This document shows, one piece after another, positions 8,075 to 15,519 of a stretch of 39,516 bases of DNA. Below the pieces are notes generated by a model that had not been told where the DNA came from, did not search any database, and was given only the letters and a program-made list of their open reading frames with translations. Each line of letters opens with the position of its first letter. Positions within the stretch are counted from its first letter, which is position 1. The DNA is from Cryobacterium sp. MP_M3. Its GTDB lineage: Bacteria; Actinomycetota; Actinomycetes; Actinomycetales; Microbacteriaceae. Location of the stretch: NCBI RefSeq assembly GCF_015752155.1, contig NZ_JADOVI010000021.1:1-39516 (forward strand). The letters are read 5' to 3'. The position numbers and the translations under genes were made by a program.

Positions 8075-10251
8075 TAGTTGGTTCCTTCCAATGGAGCGAA
8101 TGCGTGTGAAATGTGTGGGCCGACGGTCTGGGAGACAGTCAGGCTGCCCGCGGTGACGCCTGCCATCAGCAGGGAGGTCAGCTCGTCGAGGTGGGCGAGA
8201 CGTTCGTGCGCCCGTTCCTGTTCCAACCGTACCGAGGCGAGGGCGTCGGCGAGCGCAGCACGCTGCCGGTGGTGCACCTGGCGCAGCGGCCAGCGCTGCC
8301 AGCGCCGGTGCCCGGGCGGGAGCGCCGTGATGTCCGCGGCGACAATCTCGCTGAGGAGCCCGTTCGGGTCGTCGGGGTTGATCCGCAGGATGCGGGCCGG
8401 AAAGAGCACCACCGAGGTGCCCTCCCGGTCGACGATCGCGGCGGGGCGCGGCACGGTGGTGAACACCACGTCGCCGGGTTCCGACACACGGCCCGAGGGA
8501 TAACCGGCCGCGAAACGCAGCCGGTCGATACGGCGGTGACCGAGCGCGGTGTCGCCGAGAACTTCGGCCGGGCCGATGAGACGGATGCCGCCCGCGCGCA
8601 GCCCGCCCTCGAAGATGTCGTCGGCGATGTCGTCGGCGTCGAGGCGGTTGCCCGGGACGTACCGGAGATGTGTGGCGGCGAGGAGCTGCTCGATCGTGTG
8701 AGGTGCGGCGGAGCCGGCGGCGGTGTGGGCGGCCGAGCCGGTGCGGCCGGTGGGGCCCGGCACGCTCGTCGACACCCGGGCGAGCCCGCTGAGGCCGGGC
8801 GCGGCATCCGTTTCGGGGGTCAGCAGGGCGAGCAGCTCGTCAACCCGCACGGCGAGCGCGGCGCCGTGCGTCTGGGGTGTGGTTGCAACGGTGCGCGCGC
8901 CGGCGATGAGCGAGTCCCGGCTGGCGAGCAGGGTGCGGGTGAGCACGAAGCGCGCGAACCGGAAGGCGTGGGCGCGCACCGTGCCGCGGTCGCCCAGCGC
9001 GGCGATGAGGTCGCTGACCAAGTCATCGATCACCGCCTCGGTCGGGGGCGTGGTCGTGAGGTCGGCGACCATAGTCCAACGGTCGGCGAGGGGAACGTGC
9101 GCGTGCGCGGCCCCGAGCACCCAGAGCGCCTGGGCCTGCTGGGGCTTGTTGGTGAGCAGCCCGGCCGGCAGGCGCACGATCGCTCGCACCCGGCCCGAAC
9201 GCAGCAGGGTCGAGCGCAGTTCGTCGCTCTCGCGGGAGAGCCCGGCATCGTTGAGCACGGCCGAGGGGGCGATCACCACGCCGAGCTGGTCGTTGGTCAT
9301 CTGCAGCACGATCTGGTCGATCGCCGAGAGCATCTCGGTCGGCATCATCGCCGTTCGGTTCGCCGGAGGCAACTGCGCGATGTGCACGGCCGTTTCCGTG
9401 ACCGCGAATGCCCCGGACTGCTGCACCTCGAGGCCCAACCGGGTGATGCCGTGCACGAGCAACCGCCTACGCAGGAGCCGCGCGGAGTCGCCGTCGTCGT
9501 TCGGGGTGAGCACAGTCAGGTCGCCGCCGGCGTCGGCGCGGGCGTGGGCGACGGCTAGCAGAATGTCGCCGGCGCTCCCGGTTGCATCTACGAACACCGG
9601 CTGCAGGCTCGCGGGATCGTTGCCCTGGGTGGTGGCGAGTGCCGATGCCGTCAGCGCCAGGAGCTTGAGGGCAGGGCCGCTCAGTGCGGTATCGCCTCGG
9701 GTCGTGTCGCTCTGCCCGTGGGGGTCGAACCGGAACCGGTCGGCCAGGATGCGCTCGAACGCCGGGGCCTCCCCGTAGGCGGCCTCCACGAGTGCGTCGA
9801 CGTAGCCGACCAGTGACCCGCGGGCCGCACCGATGTCGTCGATCTCCCGGTAGAACAGGGCGTCGTCGGGGTCGTGCTCGTCGGCGGCGTCGAGCAGATC
9901 GGCGTCGGAAAGAGTGCCGAGCGGTGTGCCGAGCTGGCCGCGCAGGGCGAGCAGCGCGGTCACTGCGCGGAGGGTCGACCCCGCGGCGCCGGCCGAATCG
10001 TCGGGCGCGGCGTGGCCCGCGGCATCCATCGCCGCTTCGGGGTTGTTGCCGCGGTGCGTGGCGGCGAGCCACACACCCACCTGGTGTGCATCGAAGAGTT
10101 CCTGGCCGCGCCGACGGCTCACCGGGGTCGGGAACGGGGTATCGCTGCGGGCGGCGCGGGTGCGCCAGACCGAGACGACCGGGCGCTGCACCCGGGCAAG
10201 GGCGGCGATGTCGGACATCGTCATCAGGAGCGTCGGCTCAGACGTGCTCAT
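8074..10251 (-). CDS. HTH + degenerate N6-methylase + specificity-domain fusion heading the type I operon
   Basis: This 725-aa protein is read here as three parts. Residues 10-62 resemble a MerR/AlpA-like winged helix-turn-helix (MTMSDIAALARVQRPVVSVW, then FPTPV and VGVWL). Residues 95-440 follow the HsdM fold, but the AdoMet motif DPxCGSGG is DATGSAGD (222-229) and the NPPF position reads LPPA (294-297), so methyltransfer is unlikely. Residues 518-720 look like a specificity-type target recognition domain with a GDVVFTT segment and a terminal coiled helix. It is the first gene of the R-M operon, starts at ATG with a strong AGGGGGAG upstream, and its stop overlaps the hsdM start. A palindrome lies 80-100 nt upstream. 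Inference: a DNA-binding accessory or control protein of the R-M system. It could instead be a second specificity platform. The methylase-fold assignment is moderately sure, the role is not. Confidence 0.75.
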   Translation of the reverse strand: MSTSEPTLLMTMSDIAALARVQRPVVSVWRTRAARSDTPFPTPVSRRRGQELFDAHQVGVWLAATHRGNNPEAAMDAAGHAAPDDSAGAAGSTLRAVTALLALRGQLGTPLGTLSDADLLDAADEHDPDDALFYREIDDIGAARGSLVGYVDALVEAAYGEAPAFERILADRFRFDPHGQSDTTRGDTALSGPALKLLALTASALATTQGNDPASLQPVFVDATGSAGDILLAVAHARADAGGDLTVLTPNDDGDSARLLRRRLLVHGITRLGLEVQQSGAFAVTETAVHIAQLPPANRTAMMPTEMLSAIDQIVLQMTNDQLGVVIAPSAVLNDAGLSRESDELRSTLLRSGRVRAIVRLPAGLLTNKPQQAQALWVLGAAHAHVPLADRWTMVADLTTTPPTEAVIDDLVSDLIAALGDRGTVRAHAFRFARFVLTRTLLASRDSLIAGARTVATTPQTHGAALAVRVDELLALLTPETDAAPGLSGLARVSTSVPGPTGRTGSAAHTAAGSAAPHTIEQLLAATHLRYVPGNRLDADDIADDIFEGGLRAGGIRLIGPAEVLGDTALGHRRIDRLRFAAGYPSGRVSEPGDVVFTTVPRPAAIVDREGTSVVLFPARILRINPDDPNGLLSEIVAADITALPPGHRRWQRWPLRQVHHRQRAALADALASVRLEQERAHERLAHLDELTSLLMAGVTAGSLTVSQTVGPHISHAFAPLEGTN

Positions 10252-10561
10252 TCGCGCTCCCCCTCTGCTCGTCGTGTGCCTGCTCGTGTGTCTTCAGGTT
10301 AGGGCAGTGCGGCCCTTTCGCACGTTTTTTGCTGATAACCCCTGTTATCAGCATCGAACAAAGCTTGGGTGACCCCTCGGCCCTAGCGTGTCGTTGTGCC
10401 TGATCCATCCGAAGTTTCAGGCATAGGCAGGCGGCGCACGGTCACGGGGGGAACGTCCGCGCACCGCCTGCTCCCACCACTTCACCACTAGGCGCCTTGC
10501 TCCGGGTACACCACGCCCGGCACTCAGCGCCTGGGCAGAACACGCACAGGAGATCACGGTC
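10252..10561. other. Intergenic region between divergent R-M operon and envelope genes
   Basis: This 310-bp region holds no convincing gene. It must carry the promoters of the minus-strand R-M operon and the plus-strand gene at 10562. The only clear structure is the inverted repeat at 10330-10353. A purine-rich ribosome binding site (AGGGGGAG on the minus strand) precedes the gene starting at 10251, and AGGAGA precedes the start at 10562. No sigma factor hexamers were convincing. Confidence 0.6.
10330..10353. promoter_or_regulatory. Perfect 10-bp inverted repeat, candidate operator
   Basis: Arms TGCTGATAAC and GTTATCAGCA are perfectly complementary around a CCCT spacer. The site is AT-richer than its surroundings and its centre is about 90 nt upstream of the start codon at 10251. 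The first protein of that operon has an N-terminal HTH, so autoregulation is a natural guess. The 4-nt loop would also allow a small RNA hairpin, but the two-fold symmetry and position favour a protein-binding site. I found no second full copy in the window. Confidence 0.5.
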
Positions 10562-11119
10562 ATGACAACAGACGAGAACGGCGTTCCGAGTGTCGAGACG
10601 GCCGCCACGGTCATCGACGATCCGACCCCAGGACGGGCGCCGTCTCCGGAGGCGACATCGGCCATACCCCCGGTACCGCTCACGGCGACCCCGCCGGTGC
10701 TCAGCACCCGCGAACTCCGGATCGGTGCCGCCGGCCTCGGCATCGGCCTGGTCGTCGGAGTTGTCGGGTCGCTGCTCGCGGCATCCGTGGCCGGCGGGAT
10801 CGGCTCGATCGCGAGGGGCAGCCCGATGACGGCTGCCGCCGCGACCTGTGAGATCGAGTCCAACCCCTGGATCACCGTGGGCGACGAAGGCCGCAGCGTC
10901 TCGATGAAGAGCAAAGGCGGGGACTCGGCCGGTGCCGACTTCGAGGATCTGGCCTGTGTGCTGCTCGAGCTCGACACCCCGGACAGCGTGATCAGTCGGA
11001 TCGACAGCACCCGCGCTCTCGACGGGCGCCAGACCGGCACCTGGGACGGCTTCTCCGCATCGTGGGGCTACCACCCCGACAACGGCCTCGACATCGTGAT
11101 CGAGACCGCAGCCGAGTAA
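10562..11119 (+). CDS. Single-TM secreted-domain protein of unknown function
   Basis: This 185-aa protein has a Pro/Thr-rich cytoplasmic N-terminus (residues 1-50), one hydrophobic segment at about 53-80 rich in Gly and Ala, and a C-terminal domain of about 100 residues that would be outside the membrane. Two Cys in that domain (CEIES near 95 and LACVL near 124) could pair. The ATG at 10562 is preceded by AGGAGA. It lies 58 nt upstream of the TM2/Ltp gene on the same strand and probably forms a two-gene unit with it. I do not recognise the family. Confidence 0.75.
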   Translation: MTTDENGVPSVETAATVIDDPTPGRAPSPEATSAIPPVPLTATPPVLSTRELRIGAAGLGIGLVVGVVGSLLAASVAGGIGSIARGSPMTAAAATCEIESNPWITVGDEGRSVSMKSKGGDSAGADFEDLACVLLELDTPDSVISRIDSTRALDGRQTGTWDGFSASWGYHPDNGLDIVIETAAE

Positions 11120-11177
11120 CCCTTTCTTATCTCACACAGCACCGCTCAGACAGCACCACTCGAACAGGAGACACAGC

Positions 11178-12065
11178 ATGACTGACACCAATCACCTTTC
11201 ATCCCCGACCGGCATTCCGGCCGCGCAGCAGGAACAGCCGATTCCCCGCACTCCCCCGGCACCGCAGCCGGGCGCCCCCGCCGGCTCTGCTGGGCGACTT
11301 GGGCCGGTGCTCGTCTCGAACAAGTCGTTCGTGCTCACCTGGCTGTTCGCCCTGCTGCTCGGCATCTTCGCCGTGGACCGCTTCTACCTCGGCAAGATCG
11401 GCACTGGCCTGCTCAAACTGTTCACCCTCGGCGGCTTGGGCGTCTGGGTACTCGTCGACCTGATCCTGGTTCTCACCGGAACCCAGCGCGACAAGCAGGG
11501 ACGGATGCTGGCCGGCTATGACCAGAACAAGAAGATCGCCTGGATCGTCTCCGCAGTAGTGATCGCACTCTCCATGCTCATCTCAGGGGTGAATGCCGCG
11601 ACGAATCCGCAGGAGGCAACATCCTCTGCGGTGGCACCGGTAGCCACAGCGGACTCGGTTGAGACGACAGAGCCGAAGCCAGTCGAGACGACGGCCCCGG
11701 TTGAGGAGGCGGCACCGGTTGAGGAAACGCAGGCGCCCGAGCCTCCGACCCCGGCTATCCCGGCAGACTTCGCCTCCGCGCTGGTCAAGGCCACGAGCTA
11801 CTCGCAGAACATGCACATGAGCAAGACCGGACTCTACGGCCAACTCACCTCGGAGTACGGCGAAAGATTCTCGCCGGAGGCCGCACAGTACGGGGTGGAC
11901 AACGTGCAGGCCGACTGGAACGCCAATGCTCTCGCCAAGGCGAAGTCCTACCAGGAGACTATGGCCATGTCCCCGGAGTCGATTCGTGAGCAGCTCACCA
12001 GCGAGTACGGGGAACAGTTCACCGCCGAGGAAGCCGACTTCGCAATCCAGCACCTGAACGACTAA
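11178..12065 (+). CDS. TM2-domain membrane protein with two C-terminal Ltp-type repeats
   Basis: This 295-aa protein has a Pro/Gln-rich N-terminus, a TM2 domain at residues 48-103 (two membrane helices, with the typical DRFYLGKIGTGLLKL turn), a third helix at 118-138, an acidic/Pro/Thr-rich spacer (150-197), and two similar repeats at about 203-247 and 250-295. The repeats share the pattern of SYxxxMxMS and QLTSEYGExF, which matches the Ltp family (host cell surface-exposed lipoprotein, PF07553). In Streptococcus thermophilus phage TP-J34, Ltp blocks injection of phage DNA. Here the repeats would be anchored by the TM2 helices rather than a lipid. The ATG has AGGAGA upstream. Position beside an R-M block fits a superinfection-exclusion role, but Ltp-like repeats also occur in plain surface proteins of actinobacteria. 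Confidence 0.85.
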   Translation: MTDTNHLSSPTGIPAAQQEQPIPRTPPAPQPGAPAGSAGRLGPVLVSNKSFVLTWLFALLLGIFAVDRFYLGKIGTGLLKLFTLGGLGVWVLVDLILVLTGTQRDKQGRMLAGYDQNKKIAWIVSAVVIALSMLISGVNAATNPQEATSSAVAPVATADSVETTEPKPVETTAPVEEAAPVEETQAPEPPTPAIPADFASALVKATSYSQNMHMSKTGLYGQLTSEYGERFSPEAAQYGVDNVQADWNANALAKAKSYQETMAMSPESIREQLTSEYGEQFTAEEADFAIQHLND

Positions 12066-13286
12066 TCAGTCGCCACAGCGAGAACCCCGCCCACGCGCGG
12101 GGTTCTCGTCGTACCAGGCCTGGACAGCGGCGACAGCCCTGTACAGCTGCTCGGATGAGGTCATTGCGAGTGTGCGCGGAGAGCGAAGACCGTGGCCGCA
12201 ATACTCACCGCCACAGACACCGCTGCTGCCAAGATCGAGCAGGACGTGGGGAGGGTTGCCTCGATCGCCAGTTAATGGCGGCTGTGCCTTTGCGGTTATC
12301 GAGCGCAGCCGTGTTCTTTTCGTGGGTCCTTCTTTGCCCCCATCCCGGGTGATGAATTCCAGTCCAAGGGTGCGCACGTCGAGGATGGCCTGGCTGGTCG
12401 CGGATGCTGAGCCGCCTTGATCCAGGATCACAACACGTGTCTGGAATTCCCGGACGCCGGGGCTGTAGGTGACCAGTTCGTCGATGTGCCGGTGGTAGTG
12501 GCCGCCGAGGTAGAGCCGGGGCCGTACCTGCAGGAACCCGCGATAGAACATGGCTCGTCCTTCAGCGGAGTACTTGAGGCCGGCTGGCGGCCACCCGTGG
12601 TCTGTTGCCGCCATCCACGCGTCCAGGGTCGGCAGGTGCAACGGTGCGTCGTGTCCGATGAGCACGTCGGCATTTCCACACCCGAGCGTGGTGAGGTCTG
12701 CCTCGGTGATTGACTCTTCCGCCCAGACGGAACGCCCCAAGACACGATGTCCGATATCGACCGAGTTGTCGCCACCGAGGGCAGCGAGGGTGTCGAGGCT
12801 TTCCTGCCAGGTGTGGTTGTGGGGATCCCACTCAAATGCCAGTGAGACGTCGAGCCGAAGGATCGGGTATCGGCAGAGTTTGTCTTCGAAGCGGCGCTGG
12901 TACCGGGCCCATTCGCCCCGGCGCCGTTTTTCCGTGGGGAGAGTGGCAAGGTTTCGGGTGCGCTCGCGCGGGCTCCGCCCGTTTTCACGCCAGTAGACTT
13001 CGTAGCCATAGGGGGCAGTGACCCAGCTGGCTGGGCGTTTGGCTGTGGTCGGTCGGGAAGCGACGCGGGCAGGGCGGGGCTGGCAAAGGAGTGGTACACG
13101 GAGGGTGACAACTACGTCGCGGCCTGTCAGCGTTCCCTGACTCGACGCTTGAATTTTGAGAGTCTGCGGGGCTATCACCGTCGGGTCAATACTGGATACG
13201 TAACTACCATTCGACGGTCGCCTGATTCCGCGCTTTCTCGACGAGCTCGTCCTGATGGTGCAGGTACTCAACAGGTCGGTCTCCAC
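12066..13286 (-). CDS. Chimera of a helicase-associated domain and a C-terminal metallophosphoesterase half
   Basis: The 406-aa reading frame joins two unrelated pieces. Residues 85-163 match the helicase-associated (HA) domain of the protein encoded at 14735-15331 (shared WARYQRRF, RLDVS.AF.WDP and WQ..L). From about 165 it becomes the C-terminal half of a calcineurin-like phosphoesterase: LAALGGDNSVD, GHDAP (211-215) and GGHYHRH (261-267). The N-terminal metal-binding half (DxH, GNHD/E) is absent, so catalysis is doubtful. Residues after about 315 look unconserved and run through a terminator-like hairpin. The start is uncertain: GTG at 13286 overlaps the previous gene by 83 nt, and GTG at 13178 is an alternative. 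Neither has a clear ribosome binding site. It could be an intact fusion gene or a recombination relic. Confidence 0.5.
   Translation of the reverse strand: METDLLSTCTIRTSSSRKRGIRRPSNGSYVSSIDPTVIAPQTLKIQASSQGTLTGRDVVVTLRVPLLCQPRPARVASRPTTAKRPASWVTAPYGYEVYWRENGRSPRERTRNLATLPTEKRRRGEWARYQRRFEDKLCRYPILRLDVSLAFEWDPHNHTWQESLDTLAALGGDNSVDIGHRVLGRSVWAEESITEADLTTLGCGNADVLIGHDAPLHLPTLDAWMAATDHGWPPAGLKYSAEGRAMFYRGFLQVRPRLYLGGHYHRHIDELVTYSPGVREFQTRVVILDQGGSASATSQAILDVRTLGLEFITRDGGKEGPTKRTRLRSITAKAQPPLTGDRGNPPHVLLDLGSSGVCGGEYCGHGLRSPRTLAMTSSEQLYRAVAAVQAWYDENPARGRGSRCGD
12079..12108 (+). terminator. Hairpin downstream of the TM2/Ltp gene
   Basis: A 12-bp perfect stem (CGAGAACCCCGC / GCGGGGTTCTCG) with a 6-nt loop starts 13 nt after the stop at 12065. 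No T run follows on either strand. It overlaps the last codons of the minus-strand reading frame that ends at 12066, which hints that this frame runs past its natural end. Confidence 0.6.
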
Positions 13287-13581
13287 TGAAATAACCGGAT
13301 GGGGAGCACAGCCAAATGACGAGATCGTCTTGCGCCCAACTCACTTCGGCCGCAAGCGCAACCAGTGCAGCAACGACAGGTTCAACGTGCCCAGCCACGA
13401 ACTGGAAACCAGGAAAGACGTAGTCGCCTCCACGCTGGACCGCGAGAAGTTGGCCACTTTCCCGCAGCTGGGCCACCAAATCAATCTCGCCTTCCGGCAT
13501 GTTGAGGGTCTTCAACACCTCATCGGCAGTGAGTAGTCCCCACGTCGCATCTATCTCACGCCAGAACGATTCAATCCTCAT
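13204..13581 (-). CDS. MbcA/ParS/Xre-like antitoxin domain protein, no toxin alongside
   Basis: This 125-aa protein has a short helical N-terminus (TWGLLTADEVLKTLNM, residues 9-24 or so) and a C-terminal half of the Xre/MbcA/ParS toxin-binding type: LVIWLCSPSGYF, then GDRPVEYL, then ELVEKARN. These antitoxins normally neutralise RES-domain toxins that modify NAD+. No RES gene is present nearby. The next gene downstream is the HA/phosphoesterase chimera. The ATG at 13581 is chosen because AGGAGA lies about 6 nt upstream. A TTG 21 nt earlier is possible but would include that ribosome binding site in the coding region. Confidence 0.65.
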   Translation of the reverse strand: MRIESFWREIDATWGLLTADEVLKTLNMPEGEIDLVAQLRESGQLLAVQRGGDYVFPGFQFVAGHVEPVVAALVALAAEVSWAQDDLVIWLCSPSGYFSGDRPVEYLHHQDELVEKARNQATVEW

Positions 13582-13625
13582 CGGCTTCTCCTGTTTCCTC
13601 AAACGAACCGGGACCGCTCAGCGCG

Positions 13626-13967
13626 TCAGAAGAGGATGTCTGTTCCCATGATGCCCAGCGGGTCGTATATTTTCGATTCGTCAAGCTCGAGAGATCCTGC
13701 CGCGCAGCACTCCCGCTCGCAGGTGCGGCCGTTGTGAAAGAAATCCAGGGCTTGCTCCAACATTGACGATGTCTGTCCGACTGCCATGTTGTAGGTAGAT
13801 GCTCTGTTCATGACGTTTCGGGTGGCGGAGTTGAGCGAACTCCGAGTACCGCCGTTCTCAAAGTCGCTGAAGAAGTCGATGAGGCTGGCAAACCAGGCCT
13901 CCCGCAGTTCGTTGAGTTCATGGTCAGCCTCGAGGATTGAATTGATTGTTGGGTCTTCGTGTCTCAT
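13626..13967 (-). CDS. Hypothetical 113-aa protein
   Basis: A small mostly helical, acidic protein (MRHEDPTINSILEADHEL at the start) with three Cys close together near residues 81-87 (CERECC). No membrane segment or known motif is seen. The ATG at 13967 is preferred over the longer frame to 14087, because the longer frame overlaps the HAD-like gene and its extra residues look unstructured. It lies between the HAD-like gene (71 nt upstream) and the antitoxin-like gene (about 45 nt downstream), all on the minus strand. Function unknown. Confidence 0.5.
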   Translation of the reverse strand: MRHEDPTINSILEADHELNELREAWFASLIDFFSDFENGGTRSSLNSATRNVMNRASTYNMAVGQTSSMLEQALDFFHNGRTCERECCAAGSLELDESKIYDPLGIMGTDILF

Positions 13968-14037
13968 AGGCTCATCTATGCGCGGGCTGGAATCGAGGTG
14001 TCCACATCGACGCTCCACGGGCTCGGCGCACGTGGTG

Positions 14038-14613
14038 CTAGGGCTCATCGATGCTGCCCGCCCGCTGTTGGACGTACGTCCGAACACGAAGTACGTCAGC
14101 GACTGTCAATCCGATATCTGGCTTGGTGCCGACCAGGAGTGAGGCCGTGCTTCCGAAGGTCTGATGAATACTCCGGCGTTGCGGTGTCCATGGACCGCGA
14201 TCCTCGTCGCCGAGTAGGTCGTCGACCATGACGAATTCCTGATTCGTCACGACAGGGCTGACTGCTTGCGTCTTGATCCAGATGTCGCGAAACATCAGGT
14301 CGCCCTGTCGCGTGCCAACCGTGGCTACACGCCATGGTCCTCCGTGCAGGCCGAGCGCGGGAATCAGGAAGTTGGCGCCGGCGTCCCACGTCGTGCACCA
14401 GATTGGCTCGACGAGTCTCTCGTCGATCAATTCGTTCAAGGCGGCAACCGCGGCAGTGCTGACCCAGGCATGCTGTGGATACGGGTCAGGGGCGAACGAC
14501 GGGAATCTTTCCAAGTCCCCCGACACCGCAGCGTTCTTGCGGGGCATGGCGCAGAGTCCGCCGTCAACATCCAGAAAGAGTGGAGTTCGGGTCACCGCGC
14601 GATTCGCTCCCAT
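14038..14613 (-). CDS. HAD-like hydrolase domain protein
   Basis: This 191-aa protein starts with LFLDVDGGL (residues 12-20), the HAD motif I with both aspartates (DxD). It continues with a segment ELIDERLVEPIWCTTWDAGAN (about 62-82), typical of a HAD subgroup found in actinobacteria and in Swiss-army-knife RNA repair proteins. KTQAV near 114 and VMVDDLLGDED near 128 would provide the motif III lysine and motif IV acidic residues. Substrate unknown. The family includes phosphatases and polynucleotide 3'-phosphatases. The usual DVDGV is DVDGG here. The ATG at 14613 is the first plausible start, and a weak purine-rich stretch precedes it. Confidence 0.7.
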   Translation of the reverse strand: MGANRAVTRTPLFLDVDGGLCAMPRKNAAVSGDLERFPSFAPDPYPQHAWVSTAAVAALNELIDERLVEPIWCTTWDAGANFLIPALGLHGGPWRVATVGTRQGDLMFRDIWIKTQAVSPVVTNQEFVMVDDLLGDEDRGPWTPQRRSIHQTFGSTASLLVGTKPDIGLTVADVLRVRTYVQQRAGSIDEP

Positions 14614-14734
14614 GTCGTCCTCTCAAATCTGTCTCGAGGTAGGGCTCAGGGACGGCGCGCCGCCGTGCCTCGAACTCTGTTTGAACGAACCTACAGCTTC
14701 GCCTTCTATCTGCCACCGAGAATGCAGGGCGTTG

Positions 14735-15331
14735 TCACAAGCTCGGTGTTTCACCCATTCCGGCCGCGAGGTCCAGCAGGTGGGTCAGGAGAATGGCGCG
14801 GTCCTTGCGGAGGGTACCCGTTTGAAGTTGGCGAAGTTGGCGTCTGAGCCAGCGGGCGAGAGTGAACTCGGCCCGCTCTGAACCGTTCAGGTATGGGAGC
14901 CGGCCGTGGTCTCGAAGGTGCCGCAGGCATGCGGCAAGTTGCGCTTGCCACACGCGTTCGAGAGGGTCCCAGTCGAAGGCAGGCGAGACGTCGAGCCGTA
15001 TCTTCTGGTAACTGGTGAGAGTGTCTGGGAAGCGGCGCTGGTACCGGGCCCATTCACCCAGGCGGCGCTCGTCGCCGGGCAGGGTGGCGCGGTCTCTGGT
15101 GTTCTCGCGAGGGTTTCGCCCGTGGGTTCGCGCGTAGTCCTCGTAGCGGTGGAGTGCTGCGACCCAATTGGCAGCTCGCTTGGAGCTTCCGCCGTGTTCT
15201 GGCTCTCGCCCTGAGGGCAGGAGTCTGTCCGCCTCAGCGTAGGACGCTGACTGTGCGTCAGGTTCTCCGGTCTGTCTCCACAGCTTGACGGCCCTCGCGT
15301 AGTGGTCTGCCGGATCCGTTGTGTGCCGCAT
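14735..15331 (-). CDS. Helicase-associated (HA) domain protein without a helicase
   Basis: This 198-aa protein contains two tandem copies of the small helical helicase-associated domain (PF03457 type), at about residues 55-115 and 118-180. The W...L..YE.Y...HGR.PRE pattern, then LGEWARYQRR, repeats as W...L...LRHLRDHGRLP and LARWLRRQLR. In actinobacteria this domain follows DEAD helicases or stands alone, and is thought to bind nucleic acid. No motor domain is present here. A partial paralogue is fused to a phosphoesterase half at 12066-13286, with 27 identical bases shared between the two loci. Confidence 0.75.
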   Translation of the reverse strand: MRHTTDPADHYARAVKLWRQTGEPDAQSASYAEADRLLPSGREPEHGGSSKRAANWVAALHRYEDYARTHGRNPRENTRDRATLPGDERRLGEWARYQRRFPDTLTSYQKIRLDVSPAFDWDPLERVWQAQLAACLRHLRDHGRLPYLNGSERAEFTLARWLRRQLRQLQTGTLRKDRAILLTHLLDLAAGMGETPSL

Positions 15332-15519
15332 GGTGCGCCCTTCCGGGTCGCAAGAGTTGCGGCCTCACCCGGACCTATGCGCGGTGCTGCGGAAGGTCAC
15401 GGCGCGCGGGTTTGTCGCTGAGTCGGTGGTTTGTTTTCCGGCATTTGCCTAGCGTTGTGCTTCAGCGGCGCGAGTCATTCGGCAGGCGGGTGTCTCCGCC
15501 GCGAGAACGGGGATGGAGC

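Noticed and set aside
6713..8077. Long plus-strand frame opposite hsdM
   Set aside because: Antisense shadow. hsdM carries full methylase motifs on the minus strand.
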